Source: Synergistaceae bacterium (GTDB lineage Bacteria; Synergistota; Synergistia; Synergistales; Aminobacteriaceae). From it: DNA of 55,155 bases. A model generated the notes under the pieces. That model saw only the letters and a list, made by a program, of their open reading frames with translations, did not search any database and was not told the origin of the DNA. The stretch is from NCBI GenBank assembly GCA_017449135.1, contig JAFSKE010000124.1, positions 1 through 55,155 of the forward strand. The letters are read 5' to 3'. Below, one piece after another: positions 34,337-43,491 of the stretch (the first letter of the stretch is position 1; each line of letters begins with the position of its first letter). The position numbers and the translations under genes are program-made.

Positions 34337-35581
34337 TTAATTTGCGTTTGTGTTGAATAATTTATCCCTGTAACTCTTGAAGTCAGAATCATAAAATCTT
34401 ACGTACAATGAAACTCTGTAATTTTTATCAAGTTCATTCCACAATGAATTTGAAAATTCTTCGACATCTTCGCTGATTTTAATTTCTCTTGGCTCTCCGC
34501 TGAATGAAGGCAGATTTTTATCGGGCGTTACGTCGTGATCGTATGTGTGAATTAAATGTCCTTTCCCGTTTTCAAATTCATACTCAAAGAAATATTTTCC
34601 GGCCTTCTTCAAGATGCTTTGTTTATAGCCTGATTTATTGATCATGGCACTGATTCTCGGCGTAAAGTGAGGCGGATCGGGTTCGTATTCCCTCGTTCTC
34701 AATGCTTCTTCAAAAGTTTCCCCGTCCTTCACAAAATCATAAATTGTGTCGGTCTGGTCTCCATTCGTCAAAATTAAATTTCCATTCAACATTCTTAACG
34801 GTGAATATAAAATCAATGACGGATCAAAATTTTTGTCCTGTTTCGTTAATTTGATAATTAAATCATCGCCCGAACGTTCAAAAATTCTTGCCTTGCTTGA
34901 TTGACTTCTTCCCATTATGAAATATGCAAGCATGATTTTTCCTGAAGGTGTGCAGCCCGTTATAATTCCTCGTCCTGGATATTTTATTGGGTATGGGAAA
35001 ATCGAATTTATTTTTCGGCAGACCGATTCAACTGCTCTTGGCAAAATTATCCATTCTGCGTTTTCCATTACACGTCTCTGTAATCTTTCGGGCGTGTCAT
35101 CAGGTAAAACGGGAACGGCTTTTTGTGCGATAATTTCTCCTCCGTCTGGAACTTCATTAACAAAATGAACTGTTGCTCCGGTGATTTTTACTCCCGACTT
35201 CAAAACTGCTTCGTGAACCTTCAAACCGTAAAAACCTTTTCCGCAGAATGAAGGTATCAGCGACGGGTGAATATTTATAATTTTAGCGTTGCATTGCTCG
35301 ATAAAATTTTTGCTCAATATGTGCATGAAACCTGCCAAGACGATTATTTCAGGATTAAATTTTTTGAGATGTTCAAGAATTTTTGACTCAAAATTTTCTC
35401 CGATTTCCGCAACATCTGCACAAATTCCGAATTTTTTAGCACGTTCAAGAGCATATGAATCGCTTCGACTTGATATAACCTGAACGATTTTTCCGGATTT
35501 TAAGATTCCGTTGTTTTGAGCGTCGATTAAGGCCTGTAAATTAGTTCCGCCCCCTGAGACTAAAACAGAAATTTTTAACAC
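34337..35581 (-). CDS. purN: GAR transformylase fused to a PurO-like IMP cyclohydrolase
   Basis: A 414-aa two-domain protein. Residues 1-193 are Pur[37 protein letters not shown] with the catalytic Asn-His pair, and [15 protein letters not shown]. From about residue 198, [20 protein letters not shown] followed by [14 protein letters not shown] is the N-terminus of the IMP cyclohydrolase family PF07826 (PurO-like), which continues through [10 protein letters not shown] to the end. So FGAR formation and the final ring closure to IMP are on one polypeptide. It overlaps purM by 7 nt and is followed by the cyclohydrolase-free AICAR transformylase. Confidence 0.88.
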   Translation of the reverse strand: MLKISVLVSGGGTNLQALIDAQNNGILKSGKIVQVISSRSDSYALERAKKFGICADVAEIGENFESKILEHLKKFNPEIIVLAGFMHILSKNFIEQCNAKIINIHPSLIPSFCGKGFYGLKVHEAVLKSGVKITGATVHFVNEVPDGGEIIAQKAVPVLPDDTPERLQRRVMENAEWIILPRAVESVCRKINSIFPYPIKYPGRGIITGCTPSGKIMLAYFIMGRSQSSKARIFERSGDDLIIKLTKQDKNFDPSLILYSPLRMLNGNLILTNGDQTDTIYDFVKDGETFEEALRTREYEPDPPHFTPRISAMINKSGYKQSILKKAGKYFFEYEFENGKGHLIHTYDHDVTPDKNLPSFSGEPREIKISEDVEEFSNSLWNELDKNYRVSLYVRFYDSDFKSYRDKLFNTNAN

Positions 35582-36564
35582 AGTTTAATTCCTCCTTCGC
35601 CATTTATAATTTCACCGATTAAATATGAATTTTCGATTGCGTTCAAAATCTCATCGGCGTTATTTTTATCTGCAATTAAAATCATTCCCACTCCCATATT
35701 GAAAACATGGAACATTTCATCAAGTTCAAGATTTCCAGTTTTCATGATTAAGTCGAAAATTTCGGGAGTTTTGATTGACGATAAATTAATTTTTGCGGTT
35801 AAGTTTTTTGGAACTGCTCTCGGAATATTTTCGTAAAATCCTCCTCCCGTAATATGTGCGATTGATTTAATTTTCGACATTAACGGCAGAACGTCCCTAA
35901 CATAAATTTTTGTAGGGGTTAATAATTTTTCGCCGAGATTGTTTTTCGTTAAATCGTAATTTTCAAAAATCTTTCTCACAAGCGAAAATCCGTTTGAATG
36001 TACTCCGCTTGAAGGCAAAGCAATTATTACATCGCCTGAATTAACGTTTTCGGACTTCAAAATTTTTTCACGGTCAACAACTCCGACACAAAACCCTGCG
36101 ACATCGTATTCATTTTCAGGATAAAATCCCGGCATCTCGGCAGTCTCACCGCCGATTAAAGCACAATTCGATTGAACACAGCCTTCAGAAATTCCCGAAA
36201 CTATTTCGGCGATTCTTTCGGGGAAATTTTTTCCGACAGCAATATAATCAAGAAAAAATAACGGCCTTGCACCGCAGCACAAGACATCATTAACGCACAT
36301 TGCAACGCAATCAATTCCGATTGTGTCGTGTTTGTTGAGGGTGAAAGCGATTTTTAATTTTGTTCCTACGCCGTCAGTTCCGCTGACTAAAATTTTGTCG
36401 TCAAGTTCAAACATTCCCCCGAAGCCTCCCAAGTCGGAAACAACTCCGGGAATTTTTGTACGTTCAACGTATTTCTTCATCAGTTTTACAGCGTCGTATC
36501 CTGCCTGAACATCTACGCCCGATAATCTGTAATTTTCACTTGTTGTATTGTTGCTGGATTTCAT
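35575..36564 (-). CDS. purM: AIR synthetase
   Basis: A 329-aa PurM (FGAM to AIR, ATP-dependent). I choose ATG 36564 ([19 protein letters not shown]); a longer frame starting at 36636 reads through the purE tail in another frame. [66 protein letters not shown] and [14 protein letters not shown]-type motifs are present. It overlaps purE by 29 nt. Confidence 0.95.
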   Translation of the reverse strand: MKSSNNTTSENYRLSGVDVQAGYDAVKLMKKYVERTKIPGVVSDLGGFGGMFELDDKILVSGTDGVGTKLKIAFTLNKHDTIGIDCVAMCVNDVLCCGARPLFFLDYIAVGKNFPERIAEIVSGISEGCVQSNCALIGGETAEMPGFYPENEYDVAGFCVGVVDREKILKSENVNSGDVIIALPSSGVHSNGFSLVRKIFENYDLTKNNLGEKLLTPTKIYVRDVLPLMSKIKSIAHITGGGFYENIPRAVPKNLTAKINLSSIKTPEIFDLIMKTGNLELDEMFHVFNMGVGMILIADKNNADEILNAIENSYLIGEIINGEGGIKLC

Positions 36565-37033
36565 GATTTTTTTTCTCGATTCTTTCGGCCATGTTAATTG
36601 ATTCGTTTTCAAGTTTTCCGAATAATTCATCGTCATTCAACGCTAAAATTCTTGCAGCGAGCCACGCAGCATTTGCCCCTCCGTCAATCGCAACGCAGGC
36701 AACAGGAATCCCCGAAGGCATTTGAACGGTCGATAATAAAGCGTCCATACCTCCCAAATCTTGAGAACTTACAGGGACACCGATAACGGGTATTCGAGTA
36801 TGAGAAGCAATTACTCCTGCGAGTGCGGCAGATTTTCCGGCGATTGCGATGATGACTCCGAAATTATTTTTTTTCGCATTCAAAGCAAATTCACGAACTT
36901 TTTCGGGTGTTCTGTGAGCTGAAATTATATTAATCTCGAACTCGACATTAATTTTTTTTAAGACTTCGATGCTTTTTTCAGCAATTTTAATATCGCTGTC
37001 CGAACCTAAAACTATTGCAATTTTTTTTCTCAT
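36536..37033 (-). CDS. purE: 5-(carboxyamino)imidazole ribonucleotide mutase / AIR carboxylase
   Basis: A 165-aa Pur[19 protein letters not shown] and [10 protein letters not shown] are the active-site loops, and [20 protein letters not shown] is the signature loop. The segment corresponding to AGGAAHLPG of class I PurE reads [13 protein letters not shown]. No purK is visible, so whether this is the N5-CAIR mutase (class I) or the direct AIR carboxylase (class II) is open. It follows csrA by 9 nt. Confidence 0.93.
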   Translation of the reverse strand: MRKKIAIVLGSDSDIKIAEKSIEVLKKINVEFEINIISAHRTPEKVREFALNAKKNNFGVIIAIAGKSAALAGVIASHTRIPVIGVPVSSQDLGGMDALLSTVQMPSGIPVACVAIDGGANAAWLAARILALNDDELFGKLENESINMAERIEKKNHEIQQQYNK

Positions 37034-37042
37034 GATATTTTC

Positions 37043-37321
37043 TCATTCGTTATTAATATGTACAGTTGGAATTTTTGATAATTTTGAGAACGTTGAAAGC
37101 GGCAATTTCGGAGCGTCTTTGAGATTTGAAATTTTAGCTCCCTGTGCAGCAGTCTTATTTTCTTTTACGATAACGTCCCATAATTCTTTCCGCCAGATTT
37201 GAGTTGATTGAGGTGCAGAAATTCCAAGTCTCACAACATCGCCTCTGACATCTATAACCATAACTTCAATGTCAGTTCCAATTTGAATACTCTCGTTAAT
37301 TTTTCGACTTAACACAAGCAT
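37043..37321 (-). CDS. csrA: Carbon storage regulator CsrA
   Basis: A 92-aa RNA-binding regulator: MLVLSRKINESIQIG, EVMVIDVRGDVVRLGISAP. RKELWDVIVKEN matches the family's RKEIYEAIQ region. It is longer than the usual 60-75 aa because of a tail of about 30 residues of unknown role. It begins 1 nt after the fliW stop; FliW binds and antagonises CsrA to time flagellin synthesis, so a flagellated organism is implied. Confidence 0.94.
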   Translation of the reverse strand: MLVLSRKINESIQIGTDIEVMVIDVRGDVVRLGISAPQSTQIWRKELWDVIVKENKTAAQGAKISNLKDAPKLPLSTFSKLSKIPTVHINNE

Positions 37322-37322
37322 T

Positions 37323-37811
37323 TTAATTTTCGCCTCCGTTAGTGTCTGCGGAGTTTTTCATTTTTTCTCTGACATCTTCTGAAAAAACAATGTGCCTCAC
37401 GGGATATTCTTCGTTCAATGCGATAACTTGAACGGCCTTGTGAGTTTTGATATTAATCAAAATTGGAGCTCTTAAATTTGCTGTCATATTCCAAGGGGAA
37501 AATTCAGGAATCGTAACTACAATTAACAATGCAAGTTCGGAGGAGTCTTTGGTGTCAAGTAATTTTAATTCGTCCTCAGGTATTCTTGCATTATAATCTG
37601 ATTGGATAGCGTCAGGCGATGTTACGGGCAAAGCTAATTTTTCATCGTCAAGACTTTGAAGCCATTTAATAGCGTTTTCGTCATTACCTGCTAAAATCCA
37701 TTCGTGTTTGCCTTCAAAAGCGGGTATTCCTCTCGGAAAAAATAAAACATCTTCGGGTGTATAAGAAATTTCTCCGAAACGTTCTGTATTAATAAATTTT
37801 GAATCTGACAT
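37323..37811 (-). CDS. fliW: Flagellar assembly factor FliW
   Basis: A 162-aa FliW: INTERFGEISYTPEDVLFFP, RGIPAFEGKHEWIL, ANLRAPILINIKTHKAVQ and EYPVRHIVF are typical. It sequesters CsrA and is released by flagellin. First gene of the fliW-csrA-pur operon; a reverse-strand TGTTATTAT at 37861-37853 may be its extended -10. Confidence 0.93.
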   Translation of the reverse strand: MSDSKFINTERFGEISYTPEDVLFFPRGIPAFEGKHEWILAGNDENAIKWLQSLDDEKLALPVTSPDAIQSDYNARIPEDELKLLDTKDSSELALLIVVTIPEFSPWNMTANLRAPILINIKTHKAVQVIALNEEYPVRHIVFSEDVREKMKNSADTNGGEN

Positions 37812-37861
37812 TTTATTTATTATTCACGTACCTTCAAAAAATTTTTGCAATAATAATAACA

Positions 37862-37870
37862 TGCTATAAT
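37862..37870 (+). promoter_or_regulatory. Extended -10 promoter in the fliW/TPR gap
   Basis: TGCTATAAT with TATAAT at 37865-37870, + strand, in the 269-nt gap before the TPR protein. A second candidate, TGATAATAT, lies at 37958-37966. Confidence 0.45.
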
Positions 37871-37910
37871 ATTTTTATTCCAAATTCAAAACTCACAGCA
37901 AAAATAAATT

Positions 37911-37934
37911 TTTACAGCTACATTTACAGCTACA
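37911..37934. repeat. Adjacent 12-bp direct repeat, possible operator
   Basis: TTTACAGCTACA occurs twice head to tail (37911-37922 and 37923-37934), between the two candidate + strand promoters. Perfect and without spacer, it may be a regulator site. Confidence 0.5.
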
Positions 37935-38080
37935 AAAATCTTTAATTTTTCCCTTTATGATAATATTTTACAAATTTATTTTTTTTAGTAACGTTGAAAT
38001 TTTTAATTTTTATTTCATAACTTGCTAAAATTTCATAAAACTAATAAAATGCACAACTTGTTGAGAGGTGAAATTTTTAT

Positions 38081-39226
38081 TTGAATCAGGATTTAGATTT
38101 AATTGAATGGTTAAAAACAACGAAAGCTGAAGAAGAAGAAAATAATTTATTATTACTTGATAATCCGGAGACTGAGTTATTACTTGCTCCGTTAGATTCT
38201 GCACAGCCTGATTCAGAAATTGAAAATAATGAAGATAACCTCTCTGACACAGAGAACACATCACAAATTGCCGTCCCTGAAACGGTGGAGGAGTCAACCT
38301 CTCTGTCATCTGAAGATGACATCTCCCCTTGCGAAGGGGAGACTCTGAGTGAGACGGAAGAATCTAAACCTGATGTCAAAAATTTAGATGAATGGCACGA
38401 AGCAGCTACGAAATTTGATTTAAGCCTTGACGAACCGCCGATCGAAATTTGGACTCAAATTCGTGAAAGCATTGAAGACGATGACGAAGATTATGAGCAA
38501 TCTATGAGTCTTCAGGGAGACGCTTATATTCAACTTCCTACTGAACATGGAAAGAATTTTACTCAGAGATTACACAAAACCCTTAAAGACCGTCAGAAAA
38601 AAGCTGAAGATTTACGCAAAGAGGAAGAACTTGAAAAACGTAATCAACACCCCTACACGCTTAAATCAATAATTTTATGTTCTGTCTTAGTGATTGAAGT
38701 TGCAATTTCATGTTTTATTTTATTCGTCTTGAACAGGCACGCAATCGCTAAAAAACAAAACGAAATTAAAGAACATCACGAAATCGAAATTATTTTGCCT
38801 AAACTTGAAGAAAAAGAGTCTAAAGATGTTGAAGTCGAAGAAATTAAAGAAATTAAAATAGAAGGTGATAGCAAAGACTTAAAAATTATCGAATCGAATG
38901 ATGAGTATGAATCTGAACCCGGATTCGACATTTCAAACCTTCCCACAAACTTTGAAGACTTAGTTAATGAGGGTAACAGTGCTTATAATTTTGAACTTTA
39001 TGATATGTCGATATTAATCTTTCATAAGGCTATCGAAATTAAAAATAATGACATTCGGCCTTATATCGGACTTATAAGATCTTACAGGGCTAAAAAAATG
39101 TATTTCGACGCTAAAAGGATTCTTGACGTTGCAAGAATTAAATTCGGCAGAAATCCAACGCTCGAAACGGAATTAAAAATTTTATTATTGGGGGAACGTA
39201 AAAAAAATGAACGAAAACATCGTTAA
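38081..39226 (+). CDS. Single-pass membrane protein with TPR-like domain
   Basis: A 381-aa protein starting at TTG 38081, 10 nt after GAGAGGTG. The acidic cytoplasmic half (residues 1-190) contains a stretch (about 52-93) encoded by palindromic repeats (DNA 38237-38358). One membrane helix at 194-218 (SIILCSVLVIEVAISCFILF) is followed by a charged region and a TPR-like helical pair at about 292-360. A scaffold or assembly role is plausible. The end overlaps the LUD gene by 20 nt. Confidence 0.7.
   Translation: MNQDLDLIEWLKTTKAEEEENNLLLLDNPETELLLAPLDSAQPDSEIENNEDNLSDTENTSQIAVPETVEESTSLSSEDDISPCEGETLSETEESKPDVKNLDEWHEAATKFDLSLDEPPIEIWTQIRESIEDDDEDYEQSMSLQGDAYIQLPTEHGKNFTQRLHKTLKDRQKKAEDLRKEEELEKRNQHPYTLKSIILCSVLVIEVAISCFILFVLNRHAIAKKQNEIKEHHEIEIILPKLEEKESKDVEVEEIKEIKIEGDSKDLKIIESNDEYESEPGFDISNLPTNFEDLVNEGNSAYNFELYDMSILIFHKAIEIKNNDIRPYIGLIRSYRAKKMYFDAKRILDVARIKFGRNPTLETELKILLLGERKKNERKHR
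38237..38358. repeat. Composite palindromic repeat inside the TPR gene (element C)
   Basis: A first unit starts AACCTCTCTGACAC at 38237; a second at 38296 reads AACCTCTCTGTC, TGTCATC-tga-AGATGACA, then TCTCCCCTTGCGAAGGGGAGA, a perfect palindrome. The second unit matches element A of purL closely but is read in a different codon frame, and both remain open. Confidence 0.85.
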
Positions 39227-39842
39227 AGGAAATGAAATTAAAGGTAAATTTGTTGTCGAATCGTTAAAGCGAAGAGGTTTTGAGGCTGAATATGTTTCAA
39301 ACCGTGAAGAGGCATTGAAAAGGATTCTCGAAATTATCCCTAAAGACGCTACGGTAGGAATACCCGGAACTGTTACGATTCGTGAAATCGGTGCAATGGA
39401 CGCTTTACAGGAACGAGGAAATAAAATTTTTCAGCACTGGGGGCAGATGTCAAAAGAAGAAAGACGACTCGCAAGATTCAAAGAGAATGAAGCCGATGTT
39501 TTTTTGACAAGTGCAAACGCAATCACTCAAGACGGAGAAATTATTAACATTGACGGAACTGGAAATCGTGTTGCAGGCATGGCATGGGGAAATGGTTTAG
39601 TTTTGTTTGTCGTAGGAATTAACAAAATTTCTTTTGACTTAACCGACGGAATCAAACGTGCAAGATCTGCGACAATTCCAAATGCAGTAAGACAAAATGA
39701 AATGACAGCTTGCAGAAAAGCCGGACACTGCGTTAAATGTCTTGACGAAGCAAGCATGTGCAGGGCAATTTTAATTTTAGAACAGGCCGTTAAAGAACGA
39801 AATTATCATGTTATTTTAGTCGGCGAAAATTTAGGTTATTGA
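39207..39842 (+). CDS. LUD-domain (LutC/YkgG-like) protein
   Basis: A 211-aa member of the LUD family (lactate utilisation; DUF162): VVESLKRRGFEAEYVSNREE, VGIPGTVTIREIG, ADVFLTSANAITQDGEIINIDGTGNR with the IDGTGNRVAG signature, and VVGINKI. The C-terminal CRKAGHCVKCLDEASMC has four cysteines that could bind a metal cluster. LutA and LutB partners are not visible, so this is probably one of the stand-alone paralogues of unknown substrate. Confidence 0.88.
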   Translation: MNENIVKGNEIKGKFVVESLKRRGFEAEYVSNREEALKRILEIIPKDATVGIPGTVTIREIGAMDALQERGNKIFQHWGQMSKEERRLARFKENEADVFLTSANAITQDGEIINIDGTGNRVAGMAWGNGLVLFVVGINKISFDLTDGIKRARSATIPNAVRQNEMTACRKAGHCVKCLDEASMCRAILILEQAVKERNYHVILVGENLGY

Positions 39843-39858
39843 GGTGTAATTTATTTTT

Positions 39859-40854
39859 ATGGAGAATAGAGACAAAATTGTAGTTTTATTGGCCGGAGGA
39901 AGAATCGTTCAGCGTAATGAAACTCATGAAGAGCAAAATTTAACCGAGCAGGAATTATATGAACTTTTGCCGGAAGATATAAAATCTCACGTAGTTTTTC
40001 AAAAATGGAGTTTTCAGCCCGTATCAAATTATAATCTTGCAATGTGCGGGGAACTTATAAACATGATTACAAAATTCGTTCACGATGACGGAGCAAAAGG
40101 AGTTATTGTTACATGTGGAGTTCAGGCACTTGCAGAGATTTCATATTTTGCAGATTTAATATGGGATTTGAATCCGCCATTAATTTTTACGGGATCAATT
40201 TTTAACGCAGGGACTCAAAACAGCGAAACGGCTTTAAGATTAACACAATCAATCCGAGCTGCATTATCAGGTTCATGCACGGGCAAGGGAGCGTTAATTT
40301 GTATTCAGGACGCAATTTATTCGCCTTCCGACGTTTTAAGAATTTCAAATTTCAACCGTTCGGGGCTTCTCGCATTTCCTGAATCGCCATTGGGAATTTT
40401 CTCACAGCCTTCAGGGAATTATATTTCGTTGAGATTTCCGAGACATCGTTATGTTCAAAAAATACTTTTGCCGTTAGCAAGAAATATTCCGATTTTGAAT
40501 GCTTCGTTAGGGGACGGAGATTTAATTTTGCGTTCATTGGTTGACTCTCGAAAATTCGAGGAACTTGACGGACTTATAATTTCAGGACTTGGAGACGGCG
40601 ATGTTCCTTCGGTATGGGTTCCGATATTGCGAAAAATTGCACGCTCTGACACTCCCATAGTTTTAACTTCGAGATACCCAGACGGATTCGTTCAGGCAAC
40701 GGAAAATTACGAAGGCAGTGCTTCACAACTTTTAGAAATGGGATTAATTAACGGCGGAATGTTATCACCTTATCAGGCGAGAATAAAACTTGCTGTGGGA
40801 TTGGCGGCAGATTTGAAAGGTGAAAATTTAGCTGATTACATCAGGAATAAATAA
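39859..40854 (+). CDS. Asparaginase-like protein lacking catalytic residues
   Basis: A 331-aa protein with the type I asparaginase fold: KIVVLLAGGRIVQ at the N-terminus, GVIVTCGVQALAEISYFAD near 80-98, PLIFTGSIF near 106, and the C-terminal half with LDGLIISGLGDGDVP. The first catalytic Thr of TGGTI is R15 (LAGGRI), and the second THGTDT reads T-C-G-V-Q-A, losing the catalytic Thr-Asp pair. It is therefore probably a pseudoenzyme that binds a ligand or partner. It is 16 nt after the LUD gene and 1 nt before der. Confidence 0.82.
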   Translation: MENRDKIVVLLAGGRIVQRNETHEEQNLTEQELYELLPEDIKSHVVFQKWSFQPVSNYNLAMCGELINMITKFVHDDGAKGVIVTCGVQALAEISYFADLIWDLNPPLIFTGSIFNAGTQNSETALRLTQSIRAALSGSCTGKGALICIQDAIYSPSDVLRISNFNRSGLLAFPESPLGIFSQPSGNYISLRFPRHRYVQKILLPLARNIPILNASLGDGDLILRSLVDSRKFEELDGLIISGLGDGDVPSVWVPILRKIARSDTPIVLTSRYPDGFVQATENYEGSASQLLEMGLINGGMLSPYQARIKLAVGLAADLKGENLADYIRNK

Positions 40855-40855
40855 A

Positions 40856-42178
40856 ATGTCAGGAACAGTTGCAATCATAGGAAGACCGAACGCTGGAAAA
40901 TCATCGCTTTTTAATCGTCTCACACAAACTAAAAATGCAATCGTTGATGACATTCCGGGAGTTACAAGAGACAGATTATACGGTGAAGTTGAATACAGAG
41001 GAAAAAATTTTTACGTAATCGACACGGGCGGAATTTTCGGAGAAGACACTGAATTTAGCGAGGGAATAAAAAATCACGTTGATGAAGCTGTCAGAGAATG
41101 CGATGTAATAATATTTTTGATTGACGGCCATGAAGGAGTTACAAATTCTGATGAGGAAATCGCAAATTTTATCCGCAGGGCTTCAGGTTCCGACAAGTCA
41201 GTAATAGTTGCTGTGAATAAACTTGACGATGTCAAACATGATGATTTAGCAAATGACGCTTATATTTTAGGTTTTGAAAACGTAATTCCGATTAGTGCCG
41301 TACATAAGAGAAATTTAGATGAGCTGTTAGACCTGATAATAAAATTTTTGCCTGTTGAAAATGAAATTGAATTTGAAGATAACAACGACGAAATCAAAAT
41401 CGTAATCGCAGGAAAACCCAATGTCGGAAAATCATCGCTTTTGAATAAAATCACGAAATCCGAAAGATCTCTTGTGAGTCCGATCGCAGGAACTACGAGA
41501 GACCCTGTTGACATGAAAATTGAAATTGAAGGGCAGAATTTTAGAATCATAGACACAGCAGGATTAAGACGAAGAGCAAAATTCGACGGAGATTTAGAGT
41601 ATTATTCATTCGTAAGAACTTTGGCAGCCGTTGACAGAGCCGACATTGCATTATTGTTAATGGACGCAAGAGAGCCATGTACGGATCAGGATAAAAAAAT
41701 CGCCGCACATGTCGTTCAAAAAGGTAAAGGATTAATCTTAATTATTAACAAGTGGGATTTAGTTCACAAGTCTGCTGACGAAATCACAAAAAAAATTCGT
41801 GATGACATGCCGTTCTTAAATTTTGCTCCGATTATATTTGCTTCAGCTTTGAACGGGCGGGGGCTTCAAAAAATTATTCAGACAGTATTAACAGTGAATG
41901 AAAATCGAAAAAAACGAATCCCCACGAATTTATTAAATCGTTTAATGCGTGATGTTTTAGCTTTTGACAGATTGCCTTCTGACAGAAAGGGACGTGCTTT
42001 GAAAGTTTATTACTGTTCGCAGGCCGAAGCTGAACCGCCGACATTTATATTTTTCGTGAATAATCCTGAACTCGTAAATTCGTCGTTTGAAAATCATGTC
42101 AAAAATAAAATTCGTGAACTTGAAGATTTTACCGGCTCACCGATTAGAACATTTTGGAGAGGAAAGGAGAGAGAGTGA
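40856..42178 (+). CDS. der: Ribosome assembly GTPase Der (EngA)
   Basis: A 440-aa tandem GTPase for 50S maturation. G domain 1: GRPNAGKSS near 9-17, DTGG, NKLD. G domain 2: GKPNVGKSS near 186-194, DTAGLRRR, NKWD. The C-terminal KH-like domain ends GSPIRTFWRGKERE. All G motifs are intact. Confidence 0.97.
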   Translation: MSGTVAIIGRPNAGKSSLFNRLTQTKNAIVDDIPGVTRDRLYGEVEYRGKNFYVIDTGGIFGEDTEFSEGIKNHVDEAVRECDVIIFLIDGHEGVTNSDEEIANFIRRASGSDKSVIVAVNKLDDVKHDDLANDAYILGFENVIPISAVHKRNLDELLDLIIKFLPVENEIEFEDNNDEIKIVIAGKPNVGKSSLLNKITKSERSLVSPIAGTTRDPVDMKIEIEGQNFRIIDTAGLRRRAKFDGDLEYYSFVRTLAAVDRADIALLLMDAREPCTDQDKKIAAHVVQKGKGLILIINKWDLVHKSADEITKKIRDDMPFLNFAPIIFASALNGRGLQKIIQTVLTVNENRKKRIPTNLLNRLMRDVLAFDRLPSDRKGRALKVYYCSQAEAEPPTFIFFVNNPELVNSSFENHVKNKIRELEDFTGSPIRTFWRGKERE

Positions 42179-42181
42179 AAC

Positions 42182-43468
42182 GTGAAAAAATTTTTATGTT
42201 TAGCAATTTTGATTTTGAGTGTGTCAACTGCGTATGCTCAAACTACAATAACGCTTGCAGAATTAAATGGAACTGTCGGCGTTCAAATGGAGGAATTTGT
42301 TAAAGAGGTCATAAAGGACTCTGAAACAAAAGGTGATTCGTTAATAATTTTTCAGCTTGATACACCCGGCGGACTTGTTGAGGCAATGCGTGGAATAGTT
42401 CAGGCGATTTTGTCATCTCAAGTTCCCGTTGCAGTTTGGATTCCTACGGGAGGACGTGCTGCGAGTGCGGGGGCTTTTATAGTTCAATCTGCTCACATTG
42501 CTGCAATGTCAAACGGAACAAATATCGGTGCTGCTCACCCTGTTGTAGCTTCGGGCGAAGATATTAAAAAATCCGACATGAGCAAAAAAATTATGAATGA
42601 CTTAAAAGCTCAAATGAGATCCGTAACTCAATTAAGGGGACGAAATCAGGAAATCGCCGAAAAAATGATTGAGGAAAGTATTTCGCTGACATCGACTGAA
42701 GCATTGAAAAATAAAGTTATTGACATTATCGCAAACGATATTAATTCATTAATAAAAGCAATTTCGGGACGGCGTGTGAAAGTATCGGGCAAAAATTCGC
42801 AATTCGTAAAAATAAATTTCGGAGACACAATAAAAGTTTCAAAAGCTAATATGTCATTAAGCGAACAGATTATTCAATTTGTGTCTGATCCTCAGATTGC
42901 ATATTTATTAATTTCGGGCGGGATCATGGCAATATTTTTTGAAATCATAACTCCCGGCGGATTTATTTTAGGAACTTGCGGAGGGGTAATGCTCCTGTTA
43001 GGTTCAATAGGATTAAAAATGCTCCCATTTAATTGGGCTGGAATTGTTTTAATCGTTGCCGGAATAATTTTAATGGCCATTGACTTAATCGCAGGCACAA
43101 TGGGAGTTTTGAGTCTTGTCGGACTTCCTGTATTTTGTCTCGGGGGAGTATTTTTATTCAGAGCACCGGGCGGGGAGTTGCTACAAATTTCAATGTCATT
43201 TATAATCGGAATTGCAATAGCTCTGGGAATTTGTTTTGTTGTTGTCGCATATTTGGTTTTGAAGGGAATAAGGCGGAAAGTCTCAACAGGTTCTCAAGGA
43301 ATGATCGGGCTTGAAGTTGAAATACTTTCAGACTTGAGCGAAAACGAATTTGGCCAAGTAAAATGTCATGGCGAAATCTGGAAAGCAAAATCAGAATCCG
43401 GAATAATAAAATCAGGTTCAACGGGCGTTGTAAAAAAACTTGACGGAATGACGTTAATAATTCATTAA
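42182..43468 (+). CDS. NfeD-family membrane-bound ClpP-class serine protease
   Basis: A 428-aa protein: signal peptide 1-19, ClpP-like protease domain with FQLDTPGGLVEAM, nucleophile S95 in GGRAASAGAFI and NIGAAHPV, then about five membrane helices (roughly 230-365) and a C-terminal OB-fold NfeD domain. GTG start at 42182 after a GGAGAGGAAAGGAG stretch in the der end. Members often work with stomatin/SPFH proteins, none of which is seen here. Confidence 0.9.
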   Translation: MKKFLCLAILILSVSTAYAQTTITLAELNGTVGVQMEEFVKEVIKDSETKGDSLIIFQLDTPGGLVEAMRGIVQAILSSQVPVAVWIPTGGRAASAGAFIVQSAHIAAMSNGTNIGAAHPVVASGEDIKKSDMSKKIMNDLKAQMRSVTQLRGRNQEIAEKMIEESISLTSTEALKNKVIDIIANDINSLIKAISGRRVKVSGKNSQFVKINFGDTIKVSKANMSLSEQIIQFVSDPQIAYLLISGGIMAIFFEIITPGGFILGTCGGVMLLLGSIGLKMLPFNWAGIVLIVAGIILMAIDLIAGTMGVLSLVGLPVFCLGGVFLFRAPGGELLQISMSFIIGIAIALGICFVVVAYLVLKGIRRKVSTGSQGMIGLEVEILSDLSENEFGQVKCHGEIWKAKSESGIIKSGSTGVVKKLDGMTLIIH

Positions 43469-43491
43469 AACAGTAAGGAGTGAATCTTTTA

